A stretch of DNA of 64,000 bases from contig PYIZ01000038.1 in assembly GCA_003635265.1 (NCBI GenBank), positions 1-64,000 of the forward strand, in the 5' to 3' direction. Positions 51,954 to 60,103 of this stretch are shown here, piece after piece. Position 1 is the first letter of the stretch. Every line of letters starts with the position of its first letter. The stretch comes from Candidatus Poribacteria bacterium (GTDB lineage Bacteria; Poribacteria; WGA-4E; PCPOR2b). The translations under genes and the position numbers were made by a program. The notes under the pieces are model-generated. The model searched no databases and had not been told where the DNA came from. It saw nothing but the letters and a program-made list of their open reading frames with translations.

Positions 51954-52015
51954 GGATCCCCTTTCTTTTTAAAGCAATTGGTAAATAAGTACATTAGTCC
52001 ATTTGAACTAATGTA

Positions 52016-53056
52016 CTAATGAATTACTCCAACCTGTTCGCGCCACGTGTCTAGTAGTCGCATATTTGAAAGCGTATCGTCCCAAGACATCGCAGGGGCT
52101 TGGCGTGCGGCGATGTGATTGGCGACCGTGTCCGCCTCGTAGGTGAAGAGATCGCGATCCACAGTAACCTCAATCTCATTAGGTTCGCCATCGCCATGGG
52201 GTTGGACAATGATCGTCGATGACGGAAAAACAGTATCAAGCGGCAGCGGTTGCTTCGCACCCCGGCACGGCGATGAGGGCAGCCACGGGTTCGGGATCGT
52301 GATAACCCCCTCCGAGCCGTGGATGGAGACACCCCTCCCAACACTACCCTCGACTGCAGCGATTATATCCCCGACGATGTCGTTCTCAAACTTAAGCGAG
52401 GCTGCGGCGATGTGGTCTACCCCTGTGGGTCCCACCTTCCCGGTCGCTCTTACCACAGTCGGATGGAGAAACAACTTCCCTTCCGCAGCACCAGCGAAGA
52501 GGCGGACGGCGGAAGCGGTATAACACCCCAAATCGAGGATACCACCGCCACCCATCTCGCGGTTATAAATCCGGCCGTTCGGGTTGAAAGCGACCTGTCC
52601 GCCGAACCTCGCCTGAACGATGTGGATATCACCGATCACACCATCCTGTATCAGTTGAACCACCCGTTGGATCTGTGGGTGGCACCGATACATAAAGGCT
52701 TCCATCAGGAACACATCGTGTTCCCGTGCCGCGTCAACCATCGCCGCGGCCTCGGCATGGTTCATGCTGATCGGTTTCTCGACGAGGATGTGCTTGCCGG
52801 CTTCGGCGCACTTGATCGCCCATTCGGCGTGGAGTGGGTGGATCGTTGCGATATAGATGGCATCGATCTCGTCGTCCGCTAACAGCGCCTCGTAGCTGGT
52901 GTATTGTCGGGGGATATCAAAATCGCTGCCTAGTCTGTCCATACGGGATTGCGTACGGCTCCCTACGGCAAGAATCTGTCCGGAGTCTGTAAAGCGCATC
53001 GCATTGCAGAAGACATAGGCGATGCCGCCGGCGCTCATGACGCCCCAATTTAACAT
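52016..53056 (-). CDS. Gfo/Idh/MocA family oxidoreductase
   Basis: 346 aa, AGGAGG eight bases before the ATG. The N-terminus (WGVMSAGGIA) carries the dinucleotide loop, EKPISMNHAEA lies near 92-102, and GGGGILDLGCYTASAVRLF near 163-181 closes the active site. Resembles the dihydrodiol dehydrogenase/D-xylose dehydrogenase subgroup. It should use NAD(P) to oxidise a pyranose or diol. Confidence 0.9.
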   Translation of the reverse strand: MLNWGVMSAGGIAYVFCNAMRFTDSGQILAVGSRTQSRMDRLGSDFDIPRQYTSYEALLADDEIDAIYIATIHPLHAEWAIKCAEAGKHILVEKPISMNHAEAAAMVDAAREHDVFLMEAFMYRCHPQIQRVVQLIQDGVIGDIHIVQARFGGQVAFNPNGRIYNREMGGGGILDLGCYTASAVRLFAGAAEGKLFLHPTVVRATGKVGPTGVDHIAAASLKFENDIVGDIIAAVEGSVGRGVSIHGSEGVITIPNPWLPSSPCRGAKQPLPLDTVFPSSTIIVQPHGDGEPNEIEVTVDRDLFTYEADTVANHIAARQAPAMSWDDTLSNMRLLDTWREQVGVIH

Positions 53057-53096
53057 ATGGGTTGCCTCCTAAATTAGTTCATTGGTTCATCCGTGG

Positions 53097-53124
53097 GTAG
53101 GGAACGCAGATCTGCGTTCCCTAC
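53097..53124. repeat. 28-bp perfect palindrome
   Basis: GTAGGGAACGCAGA is followed directly by its exact reverse complement. It shares the outer GTAGxGAAC arms with 8388-8415 and the GGGAACG arms with 8328-8349. It lies between divergently read oxidoreductase and PhyH flanks. Confidence 0.8.
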
Positions 53125-53158
53125 GAAAACCTTTACCAGATCAAAATGGCAGGTTATT

Positions 53159-54358
53159 TTACTCTTTTGCTGCTTCTTCTCGTTCGTTTGCAAGCGGGTG
53201 CATGATACCGGCACCGGGGGGCCAAACGCCTGGCTCTGCCTTGATCCATTCGCACAATTTCTTGCCGTGCGGTGTCATCGTCTCCCACATCTCATGGGGC
53301 ATGACCACCTTGAATCCGTCCTGTGTACGCCAAGGGGCAGCATACTCGACGTTTGGCAGCGCCCTGATCTCTTTAGACAGATTGGGGGTCGCGCCGTGCC
53401 ACGCTCGGTTATCGCGGAAGACACCTGCGCCCGCTGGAGCACCAACGAGCGTCGAATGTCGCATCCAATCGGGTTCATCGTCGGTTATCGGTGGTGGCTG
53501 TTGGGCAACATGTGTCCCCGGAATCTGGCGGATGGGACCGTTTTCCCAAGTGAGATCTGCCATCAGGAAGTTGATGGTCACCGTCGGCGGTGTCATTTCC
53601 ATAATCATTTTGATTGTCGGCACGTCGAAGTTGCCGGAACTGTCGGTCTCGAACTCAACACCGACCCGTCGTGCCTGCTCAATACGCGCTTCGGAGAGGT
53701 GCTGCCCGTCCCTACCATCGGAGTGGAGGTGTTGATACTCGATTGCGCCCGGCAGACAGAGATCCCCACCAGATCCCCAAACACGATAATCGGAAGAACC
53801 GAAGATTTCTGTGACAATGGGGGTGGTCGTCGGCAGGTCAATCATGTGCGTCCAAGCGGGATGGTGGAGCATCTGCCTCGAAGCGGAACAGGTGCCGTAG
53901 CTATATCGGTGTGGCAGCCGTCCGGTCTCGGTCATATATTTTCGCTCTCCCGGACCGGGAGTTTCTAAGATCTGTTTCAGTGCCTCGGCGCAGCCTGCCC
54001 TCCAAGTCTCTAGCTGCTCCGCATTGAGTAGGTCACGCACGACGACGAAACCGTCCCGACGGAAAATCCGAGCGGCACGCTCTACCTCGCTCGGATCACA
54101 GATTTCGAGACCGCGAATCCCGTTATGTTCTCGTAGGTGTTCCCGTAGCGCCTCAACACCCGGATCATCATACACCCTACGTTTGGGGGATCGATTGTCC
54201 GGCACAGACACCACGCCCCGATTGCGTGCCAAGAGGTTGCCGTACTGGTCTAGTGTCTCATTGGGCGGCGTATTTTCGTCCCACCCAACCAGCGTTTCCT
54301 GATGGACAGTCATGCTGTCTAGTTCTGCTTGTAGTTCCTGTTTTCTTGCTTCGGTCAT
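53159..54358 (-). CDS. Phytanoyl-CoA dioxygenase (PhyH) family protein, long form
   Basis: 399 aa from the ATG at 54358 with AAGGAGG upstream. The first ~90 residues (WDENTPPNETLDQYGN ... YDDPGVEAL) precede the oxygenase core. Iron ligands His212 and Asp214 (HLHSDGRDG), later AWHGATPNLSKEIRALP with distal His and Arg. A Met/Ile-rich strand MIMEMTPPTVTINFL lies near 277. It starts a same-strand run with the serine hydrolase and alcohol dehydrogenase genes upstream of it. Confidence 0.87.
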   Translation of the reverse strand: MTEARKQELQAELDSMTVHQETLVGWDENTPPNETLDQYGNLLARNRGVVSVPDNRSPKRRVYDDPGVEALREHLREHNGIRGLEICDPSEVERAARIFRRDGFVVVRDLLNAEQLETWRAGCAEALKQILETPGPGERKYMTETGRLPHRYSYGTCSASRQMLHHPAWTHMIDLPTTTPIVTEIFGSSDYRVWGSGGDLCLPGAIEYQHLHSDGRDGQHLSEARIEQARRVGVEFETDSSGNFDVPTIKMIMEMTPPTVTINFLMADLTWENGPIRQIPGTHVAQQPPPITDDEPDWMRHSTLVGAPAGAGVFRDNRAWHGATPNLSKEIRALPNVEYAAPWRTQDGFKVVMPHEMWETMTPHGKKLCEWIKAEPGVWPPGAGIMHPLANEREEAAKE

Positions 54359-54385
54359 CGCTAAACCTCCTTCACGCATCACGTT

Positions 54386-55438
54386 TTACGTTTCACAGGC
54401 TTCGAGGATAAGTCTCAAAACCTCTTGCTGCTGCAACCAAGTGACGGTATGCGTCTCATACGGCTGTGACGAGCCCGGGTAGGGTGTAGGGTTCATCGCC
54501 ACGACAAGCGCGTAGCTGGGAAATACAACCACATAATGTCCGCCTGCGCCCCACGCGGCATACCCCTCTCTTGGCAAATCGTGCCAGAGTTTGCCCTTCT
54601 GATTTGTCCAAAATCCGTGTCCGTACCGCCACATATTCTCAGGACTGTTCGCCAGAATATCGGGTGCGACCCCCGTTGCCTCGCGTAGCCAACTTTCGGG
54701 GATCACGGACTTCCCGTCCCACGTGCCCCAGTTGCACCAGAGCCAACCCAGACGTGCCAACGCTCGCAGACTGGTGAGAATCGCTGAACCCCACCCGAAG
54801 ATGTGGAGCCGTGCCTTATCGTGCATCTGTTGGGATCTCGATTCATATTCCCAATCCGCGCCAATCACATCGGCGATCTTCTCCTTGTAGAGCGGCGAGA
54901 TCTTCGGCGATTCTTCCGGACGGTTGACGTCATACAACCCATACGCTTTCTCAATGCAATGCGAAAGCACACACATCCCGTTGGTCTGATAGTTGAACAC
55001 CTGCCCCGGCGCTTCACCCGGCTTCATATATCCCGACACATTGCAGATCAGATGTCGCAGCGTCATCCCACGATTCGCCTCAAATGCCCATCGTCCCTCT
55101 TTGGGACCTTCACCCTCCGGCACATCCATCAGTTCAGGATAGTAGTCCACAGCGAGATCGTCGGCGCTTCCGATTTTGCCCTCCTCAACCGCGATGCCCA
55201 GCATACTGGACAGAATAGACTTATTGGCAGAGGCGATGTGAAGCTTTTCGGCACTTGGGATATTATGCGTCCATTCCGCCACGAGATAGCCGTGCCGCAC
55301 AACCGCTATGCGGTATCTGTCATCCGCAAACTTTGAATCGAGCCACACCTTGGCAAGATCCAATTTTTCAGAATCCATCCCCACGTCGGAAGGGGGAGCG
55401 ACCTGCCAGTCCGCTTTCGGAAATGTCTTCGCTGTCAT
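54386..55438 (-). CDS. Beta-lactamase-family serine hydrolase
   Basis: 350 aa without a signal peptide. Ser70-x-x-Lys73 (SANK) matches the SxxK nucleophile motif of class C/esterase-type enzymes; FNYQTNG near 148-154 supplies the Tyr/Asn motif; AAWGAGGHYVVVFPSYALVV near 293-312 holds the HxG/KTG-equivalent strand. More likely an esterase or peptidase than a drug-degrading enzyme. It ends 27 bases before the PhyH start and is preceded by an alcohol dehydrogenase, so possibly one transcript. Confidence 0.85.
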   Translation of the reverse strand: MTAKTFPKADWQVAPPSDVGMDSEKLDLAKVWLDSKFADDRYRIAVVRHGYLVAEWTHNIPSAEKLHIASANKSILSSMLGIAVEEGKIGSADDLAVDYYPELMDVPEGEGPKEGRWAFEANRGMTLRHLICNVSGYMKPGEAPGQVFNYQTNGMCVLSHCIEKAYGLYDVNRPEESPKISPLYKEKIADVIGADWEYESRSQQMHDKARLHIFGWGSAILTSLRALARLGWLWCNWGTWDGKSVIPESWLREATGVAPDILANSPENMWRYGHGFWTNQKGKLWHDLPREGYAAWGAGGHYVVVFPSYALVVAMNPTPYPGSSQPYETHTVTWLQQQEVLRLILEACET

Positions 55439-55478
55439 AGAACTATACCTTTTTGATTATTGCTGTTCTACCAGTGAA

Positions 55479-56414
55479 CTATCCGAGTGTGATAACGCCT
55501 TTGATATAGCTTGGATCTCCCGCTACAAGCCGTTGCATGAGATCCGGGTACTCCTCCAGCGTCGCCGTGTGCGTGACCAGCGGTTCGAGATCGAACACGC
55601 CGTTGTGTATCATGCGGATAGCGGCTTCAAAGGTGTCACGAATCTTCGATGATGGCGATGAATTGACAACCGTAAACCCGCCCATATGCCACTTGGTCGG
55701 ATCAAAGGTGGCAGTATCGCCCTTGAGCCATCCGAACAGATTAATCCGTCCGCCCCGCTTGACAATATCGGTAGAAAGGTCCAACCCGCCCTGATGACCC
55801 GATGTATCGACAACCACGTCAATCTCCCGCGCTTTTAGGTCTGCCGCCAGTTCAGCCGTATCGACTTCAGTCGTGTTATACACCTCGTCCACGCCAAACT
55901 GCTTTGCCACATCCAGACGGTTCTGCACTACATCAATCGCAATCAGTTGGTCAAGTGGGTGGTGCAGCAAACCTTGTGTAATCAGCAAGCCCATGAACCC
56001 ACAACCGACGACTGCAACCCGATCGCCGCCTCTGATCTGGCAGTGATCAACGCCCGTGACTGCACAGGACACAGGCTCCACAATCCACTGTTCATCGGGT
56101 TTTGCAGATTCTGGGATCTTGTACAATCGTTCCGCGGACAGATTTCGTACCGTCGCAAATCCGCCACCTGCGACGCGGTCGCCTTCTTTCACGTCGGTGA
56201 CTTCAGCACCGATCTTGCTCACATAACCGACCCCTTCGTGTCCGGGCGGTGCCATGGGGTTCATCTTATCGCCCAGTTTGGCTGTAACCAGATCCCACGA
56301 ACAGATCCCGCACGCTCCGCCTGTGACCTGCACCTCATTTGCGCCCGGATCGGGCACATCCTGTCCAATGACTTCGATCCGACCATCGGACAAATACTGC
56401 ATTGTTTGACCCAT
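55479..56414 (-). CDS. Zinc-binding alcohol dehydrogenase family protein (MDR)
   Basis: 311 aa, AAGGAG before the ATG. Catalytic zinc site: Cys35 (GGACGIC), His59/Glu60 (GHEGVGY). Rossmann motif VAVVGCGFMGLL near 128-139. The four-Cys structural zinc lobe is missing, which explains the short length; the family has such members. Likely oxidises a polyol or sugar alcohol with NAD. It is followed on the same strand by the serine hydrolase. Confidence 0.87.
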   Translation of the reverse strand: MGQTMQYLSDGRIEVIGQDVPDPGANEVQVTGGACGICSWDLVTAKLGDKMNPMAPPGHEGVGYVSKIGAEVTDVKEGDRVAGGGFATVRNLSAERLYKIPESAKPDEQWIVEPVSCAVTGVDHCQIRGGDRVAVVGCGFMGLLITQGLLHHPLDQLIAIDVVQNRLDVAKQFGVDEVYNTTEVDTAELAADLKAREIDVVVDTSGHQGGLDLSTDIVKRGGRINLFGWLKGDTATFDPTKWHMGGFTVVNSSPSSKIRDTFEAAIRMIHNGVFDLEPLVTHTATLEEYPDLMQRLVAGDPSYIKGVITLG

Positions 56415-56577
56415 GATTAAACTCCTTCTGTTTTTTTACCCGTTTCCACGCTCCAAAGAGAACTTTTTACAATGAGGGTATCTTATCACGATCTTGACTC
56501 TTTTTCAAGAATGTATTTCGGAGTTGTAGGGACATTTAGTCTTCCGCTTTTTGACCGATTTCGGAATAATCCAAATC

Positions 56578-56780
56578 CGCAGGCGGGGCATCTTGTCCCG
56601 CTGTCTGTAGTCAAATCTGTAGGTCGAGATTCATATCTCGACATCTTCATACGCTATGATCACACGTTGGGAAACCTATGACCACGAAAGACCGTCGATT
56701 TTGGAAAATCGACCTACAACAGGGCAACCACAAGGGTTGCCCCTACAGGAATCAACCCAATGTAGGGGCAAGTTGAGCGT
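56578..56780. repeat. Composite of three palindromic repeat types
   Basis: The gene-free stretch 56415-56853 contains GGCGGGGCATCTTGTCCCGC, then a long GTAGGTCGAGATTCATATCTCGAC ... CGATTTTGGAAAATCGACCTAC element (56619-56718), then GTTGCCCCTACAGG and CCCGATTCATCGGGG. No gene is supported. Confidence 0.65.
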
Positions 56781-56853
56781 AGTGAAACCCCGATTCATCG
56801 GGGTCTTGTACCTGCCCAAAACACTTGCGCGAGGATAAGAAAACCGCTCTGAA

Positions 56854-58638
56854 CTATCCGGGCGTGACGTAGGACAGATCCCAATCGCCGAGTTTACGTA
56901 GCTCCATGCGCAAGGCTGGCAAGTCTGATTCGCCCGACGCTCGCCACGCCTCGATTTCGTCCCTGTGTCCAAGTCGCCGTAGTGCGTTCCACGTATCGCG
57001 ACAGTTAGCGCGCCCTGATCCACCTGCACAATCCCAAAAGAACATGTGTTCGACACCGGCGCTATAGACTGTCGTGGCACGTTGCCGAAACTCCTCCGGC
57101 GTCATGTGGCGCGGCATGAGATTCGGGGCTAGCACGCATGACGTCCCACGAACCAGATTAACAAAGTACTCAAGTTGTTGTGGATCAGTCCAAGCCGTGA
57201 CGCTGCTGTCGTAGTTCGGGCCCGATGTATACGGGATGAGTGTGTCCACCAAACCTTCGCCTACCCATGCCGCCAAGTCCATTCCGTTGATGAGGTTCTC
57301 CCTCTCAGTGCCACCGACGATTGCTGATATTTCGATACGTTTGCTCCGCTCCTGTGCGCGTCCCTCTTGGTCCATCGCAGCCCGAACCTCCCGCATGAAC
57401 TCCGTCAGAACGCCTGCCCGATACGATAGCCAGCGTGGATCATGTGCGTCCAACCCGTGCGGGTCGTCGCCGAATTCTCGCTTGAACCCCTCCACAACCG
57501 GTGGCTCGTACTCCACCAACGGCATTCGGCGGTTGTAGAGCAGGCAGATACCGTCAATCGGGCGCTGCGCCATCTCGCGTAACAGTGAGATAACGAACTG
57601 GCGAACCTCTGGAAAGGTGTATGCCATTCGTGGCGTTTGCCGACCCGTCCGATCTACGCCTCGCCACTCTGGATGTCGCTTGTAGAAACTACTTCCCGTA
57701 TTGAAATGGTCCAGCGGCGGCGGGTAATGGAAACCTGCCACCCGGTAACTGGCGTGAAACTGAAGTCCGATCTCGTGTGTATGTTTGAGCGCAACATCGA
57801 ATGGATCAATCTCCTGTCCCTCGAACTCGCGCCAGCTTTCCACGTGCAGACGATCTCCACGACGACCAAAATCACCGAGATCAAACGTGTACCTCCCTCC
57901 AATCTGACTGAAGTATGAGGTCTGGTCGCCACCCCCTGCCTCCCAATACATGCGCGAGAAATCTGTGTCACGATACGGCTCAATCTCGCGCCTGACATCT
58001 TCGGGAGTGGTCAGACGATATTGGTAATGGGGACCGTGGGCGTCATTGTGGGCAAACAACCGCTTGGTATCAGTCTGCTGAACGTCTGATTGAAACGCAC
58101 GTGTCTCCCCGCCTGTGAGTGGCACGAGTTTGAAGTAAGCCACTCGCGCAGGTGCACACTCAAACGACCCAGCATTATCACCGGGTGCCACCCGTGCGCC
58201 ATTCTGTCCAATCTGCAAACCGTGACCCGTCAAGTCAGTGATCCGCCAAAACATCTCGACGATCTCATGATGGTGCGGTCCACCATCGCTCTGCGGCGGC
58301 AGCGTGAGGGCTGTGAACGTCTCGTCTCCGCTGCGCTTGAGCAGCACTGCAAGCTGGTGTCCTTCTTCAGAACTCGTAATCGGCAAAACGCCAACGGACA
58401 CCGCATACAGACCGCGAAGGTTCAACGGATAGGTGATAGTGGGAGCCGCCGTTTCTGGTCCCGCTAGCAACATGGTGCCGGACATCGAATCGATCTCGTA
58501 AGTCAACGTCCGCCAGCGACGCAGACGGGGTTCCGTGGCAAGTGCATCTGCGGGGGTGCAGCGATCCAAATCCGTCCGATAGATGGGCTGTTGGCTCAAC
58601 CAACTGTCGCTAATTCGGTCAATTGTTTTTGCCTCCAT
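56854..58638 (-). CDS. Glycosyl hydrolase-like protein (GHL10-type barrel)
   Basis: 594 aa from the ATG at 58638 with AGGAGG upstream. A beta-sandwich N-terminal region (about 20-190) precedes a TIM-barrel-like part: DTDFSRMYWEAGGGDQTSYF near 230, HTHEIGLQFHASYRVAGFHYPP near 288-309, ISLLREMAQRPIDGICLLYNRR near 352, FMREVRAAM near 408. This pattern recalls GHL10/DUF187-type glycosidase relatives that treat acidic residues in YNR- and W-rich loops as catalytic. No signal peptide is seen. Substrate unknown. Confidence 0.75.
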   Translation of the reverse strand: MEAKTIDRISDSWLSQQPIYRTDLDRCTPADALATEPRLRRWRTLTYEIDSMSGTMLLAGPETAAPTITYPLNLRGLYAVSVGVLPITSSEEGHQLAVLLKRSGDETFTALTLPPQSDGGPHHHEIVEMFWRITDLTGHGLQIGQNGARVAPGDNAGSFECAPARVAYFKLVPLTGGETRAFQSDVQQTDTKRLFAHNDAHGPHYQYRLTTPEDVRREIEPYRDTDFSRMYWEAGGGDQTSYFSQIGGRYTFDLGDFGRRGDRLHVESWREFEGQEIDPFDVALKHTHEIGLQFHASYRVAGFHYPPPLDHFNTGSSFYKRHPEWRGVDRTGRQTPRMAYTFPEVRQFVISLLREMAQRPIDGICLLYNRRMPLVEYEPPVVEGFKREFGDDPHGLDAHDPRWLSYRAGVLTEFMREVRAAMDQEGRAQERSKRIEISAIVGGTERENLINGMDLAAWVGEGLVDTLIPYTSGPNYDSSVTAWTDPQQLEYFVNLVRGTSCVLAPNLMPRHMTPEEFRQRATTVYSAGVEHMFFWDCAGGSGRANCRDTWNALRRLGHRDEIEAWRASGESDLPALRMELRKLGDWDLSYVTPG

Positions 58639-58657
58639 GTACAACCTCCTAGTTTTA

Positions 58658-58799
58658 GTTCATTAGTTCATTTTTCATAGAAGTCGTATTCTGTACCACG
58701 ATCTGTTAGATTGTGATCCGAACACGCAAGCTAACAGTTTACGCTACAGTAATTCACTAGTTCATTAGTTTACTCACGTTTTACGTTTCACGTTTCACG
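58658..58799. repeat. TTCATTAGT and CGTTTTACG repeat clusters
   Basis: Two clusters (58658-58673 and 58750-58799) of the shared intergenic words lie between two same-strand genes. CCCGATTTATCGGG follows at about 58800-58814. Confidence 0.6.
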
Positions 58800-58841
58800 T
58801 CCCGATTTATCGGGATCCTCGGAACGGGCCATCACATCCTA

Positions 58842-60038
58842 TCACAAGCGGAAGAAACTCCCCGCGATGTGGCGTGCACCGCCGAAGTTGACCCCATCTT
58901 TCTCCATGTAGTAGTAAGCGGTGAAGATACGCCCATCGTCCAGTTCCGTGGCGACGGGGTAACCGAGATCCCAATCACTAGCGTCCGCCCGGATGATTCC
59001 CTCTGCCGACCAAGAATCCCCGTCGTCCTCACTGACGATTAACCCGATTCCAAACGGTGCCTTCCGCCGACCGAATAGCACCACAATCCGCCCGTCACGC
59101 AGCCGTAGCGACCACGGCGATCGGTAGTGGACACCGTTCCGCCTTGCTTCCTCCCAAATGTACCCCTCACGACGCGCCGCCACCCACGGAGACTGTCCCC
59201 ACGCCACAATCGGCTTCGGTTCGCTCCAACTGTAGCCGCCATCGTCAGAATACGCCATTTGGATCGCATTACGGATGCCCCCGATGTTGAGCATATAGCA
59301 CTGTAACCGTCCGCTCGGCAGCAGCAGCAAGTTCGCGTAGGTCGGTCGTCCCAAACCTGTGGGATCGCGCGTGACTTCCCCTAAATACTCCCAAGTCAGA
59401 CCGTTGTCGTCGGTGCCGTATATCCCCACGAAGTTATCATTGGCACTTGGACCCAATGTCGCTGCTGTCATCTGCGTGCTGTCGGGAAACTGTACCAAGG
59501 GCGCTCCGTCCACATGCACATATCTGAGCGGTGGCGGTGGTGCTACTCGCGTCGGAACGGTCTCCCACGTGTGACCCCGATCGGCAGAACGGAAGGCAAA
59601 GCATTCCAGTGTCGGCTGCCCATCATCATCCGCGGGACCCGTTTGGGGACGAGGGAAGTAGATCGCTGCGTCCGGGCTAGCGAGATCAATCTGTTCGCGG
59701 GTGATTCCCGGCTCATCCGCCTGCCACAAAATGGCGCGCTTCTCCTCCAAGGGGCGTGAATCGTCCCAGATCTCTACGTCGTTTTCGTGGGACCAAGTCT
59801 GACCGTGATCGTATGATCGCTGAAGCAGAATCTTCGCCCGACCTTTGTAACCGGTCTGACCGTGCCGAATGTTTTCTTTTGTTTGATAGGTGGCAGGTGC
59901 ATGGTGGTGGATTACGACAATTTCGCCGTCCCCGTAATTGTAGATTGGGCACTGGCGGGGATGCCCACAGTAGGTGTTTTTGCTGTAGCAGAGTTTGATA
60001 TGGTGCAGGTCTGTCAGTTCTGGCACGACACGGTTCAT
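58842..60038 (-). CDS. Sialidase-like BNR/Asp-box protein
   Basis: 398 aa, AAGGAGG before the ATG. Five Asp-box motifs (SxDxGxTW): SYDHGQTW, SADRGHTW, TDDNGLTW, SDDGGYSW, SEDDGDSW, spread evenly as in a six-blade sialidase propeller. No signal peptide, so cytosolic or non-classically exported. The arginine triad of true sialidases cannot be placed with confidence; it could be a related glycosidase or a sugar-binding propeller. It pairs with the glycosidase-like gene downstream. Confidence 0.82.
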   Translation of the reverse strand: MNRVVPELTDLHHIKLCYSKNTYCGHPRQCPIYNYGDGEIVVIHHHAPATYQTKENIRHGQTGYKGRAKILLQRSYDHGQTWSHENDVEIWDDSRPLEEKRAILWQADEPGITREQIDLASPDAAIYFPRPQTGPADDDGQPTLECFAFRSADRGHTWETVPTRVAPPPPLRYVHVDGAPLVQFPDSTQMTAATLGPSANDNFVGIYGTDDNGLTWEYLGEVTRDPTGLGRPTYANLLLLPSGRLQCYMLNIGGIRNAIQMAYSDDGGYSWSEPKPIVAWGQSPWVAARREGYIWEEARRNGVHYRSPWSLRLRDGRIVVLFGRRKAPFGIGLIVSEDDGDSWSAEGIIRADASDWDLGYPVATELDDGRIFTAYYYMEKDGVNFGGARHIAGSFFRL

Positions 60039-60103
60039 TGTGCCTCCTTTCCTCCAACAGTTTCACTTGGCAGCGAAGTCTGGTAAAATTGGCATAATTG
60101 GTA

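Noticed and set aside
53093..53968. 291-codon open frame on the plus strand
   Set aside because: It is antisense to the PhyH gene at 53159-54358, which has intact iron-site motifs and a good start.
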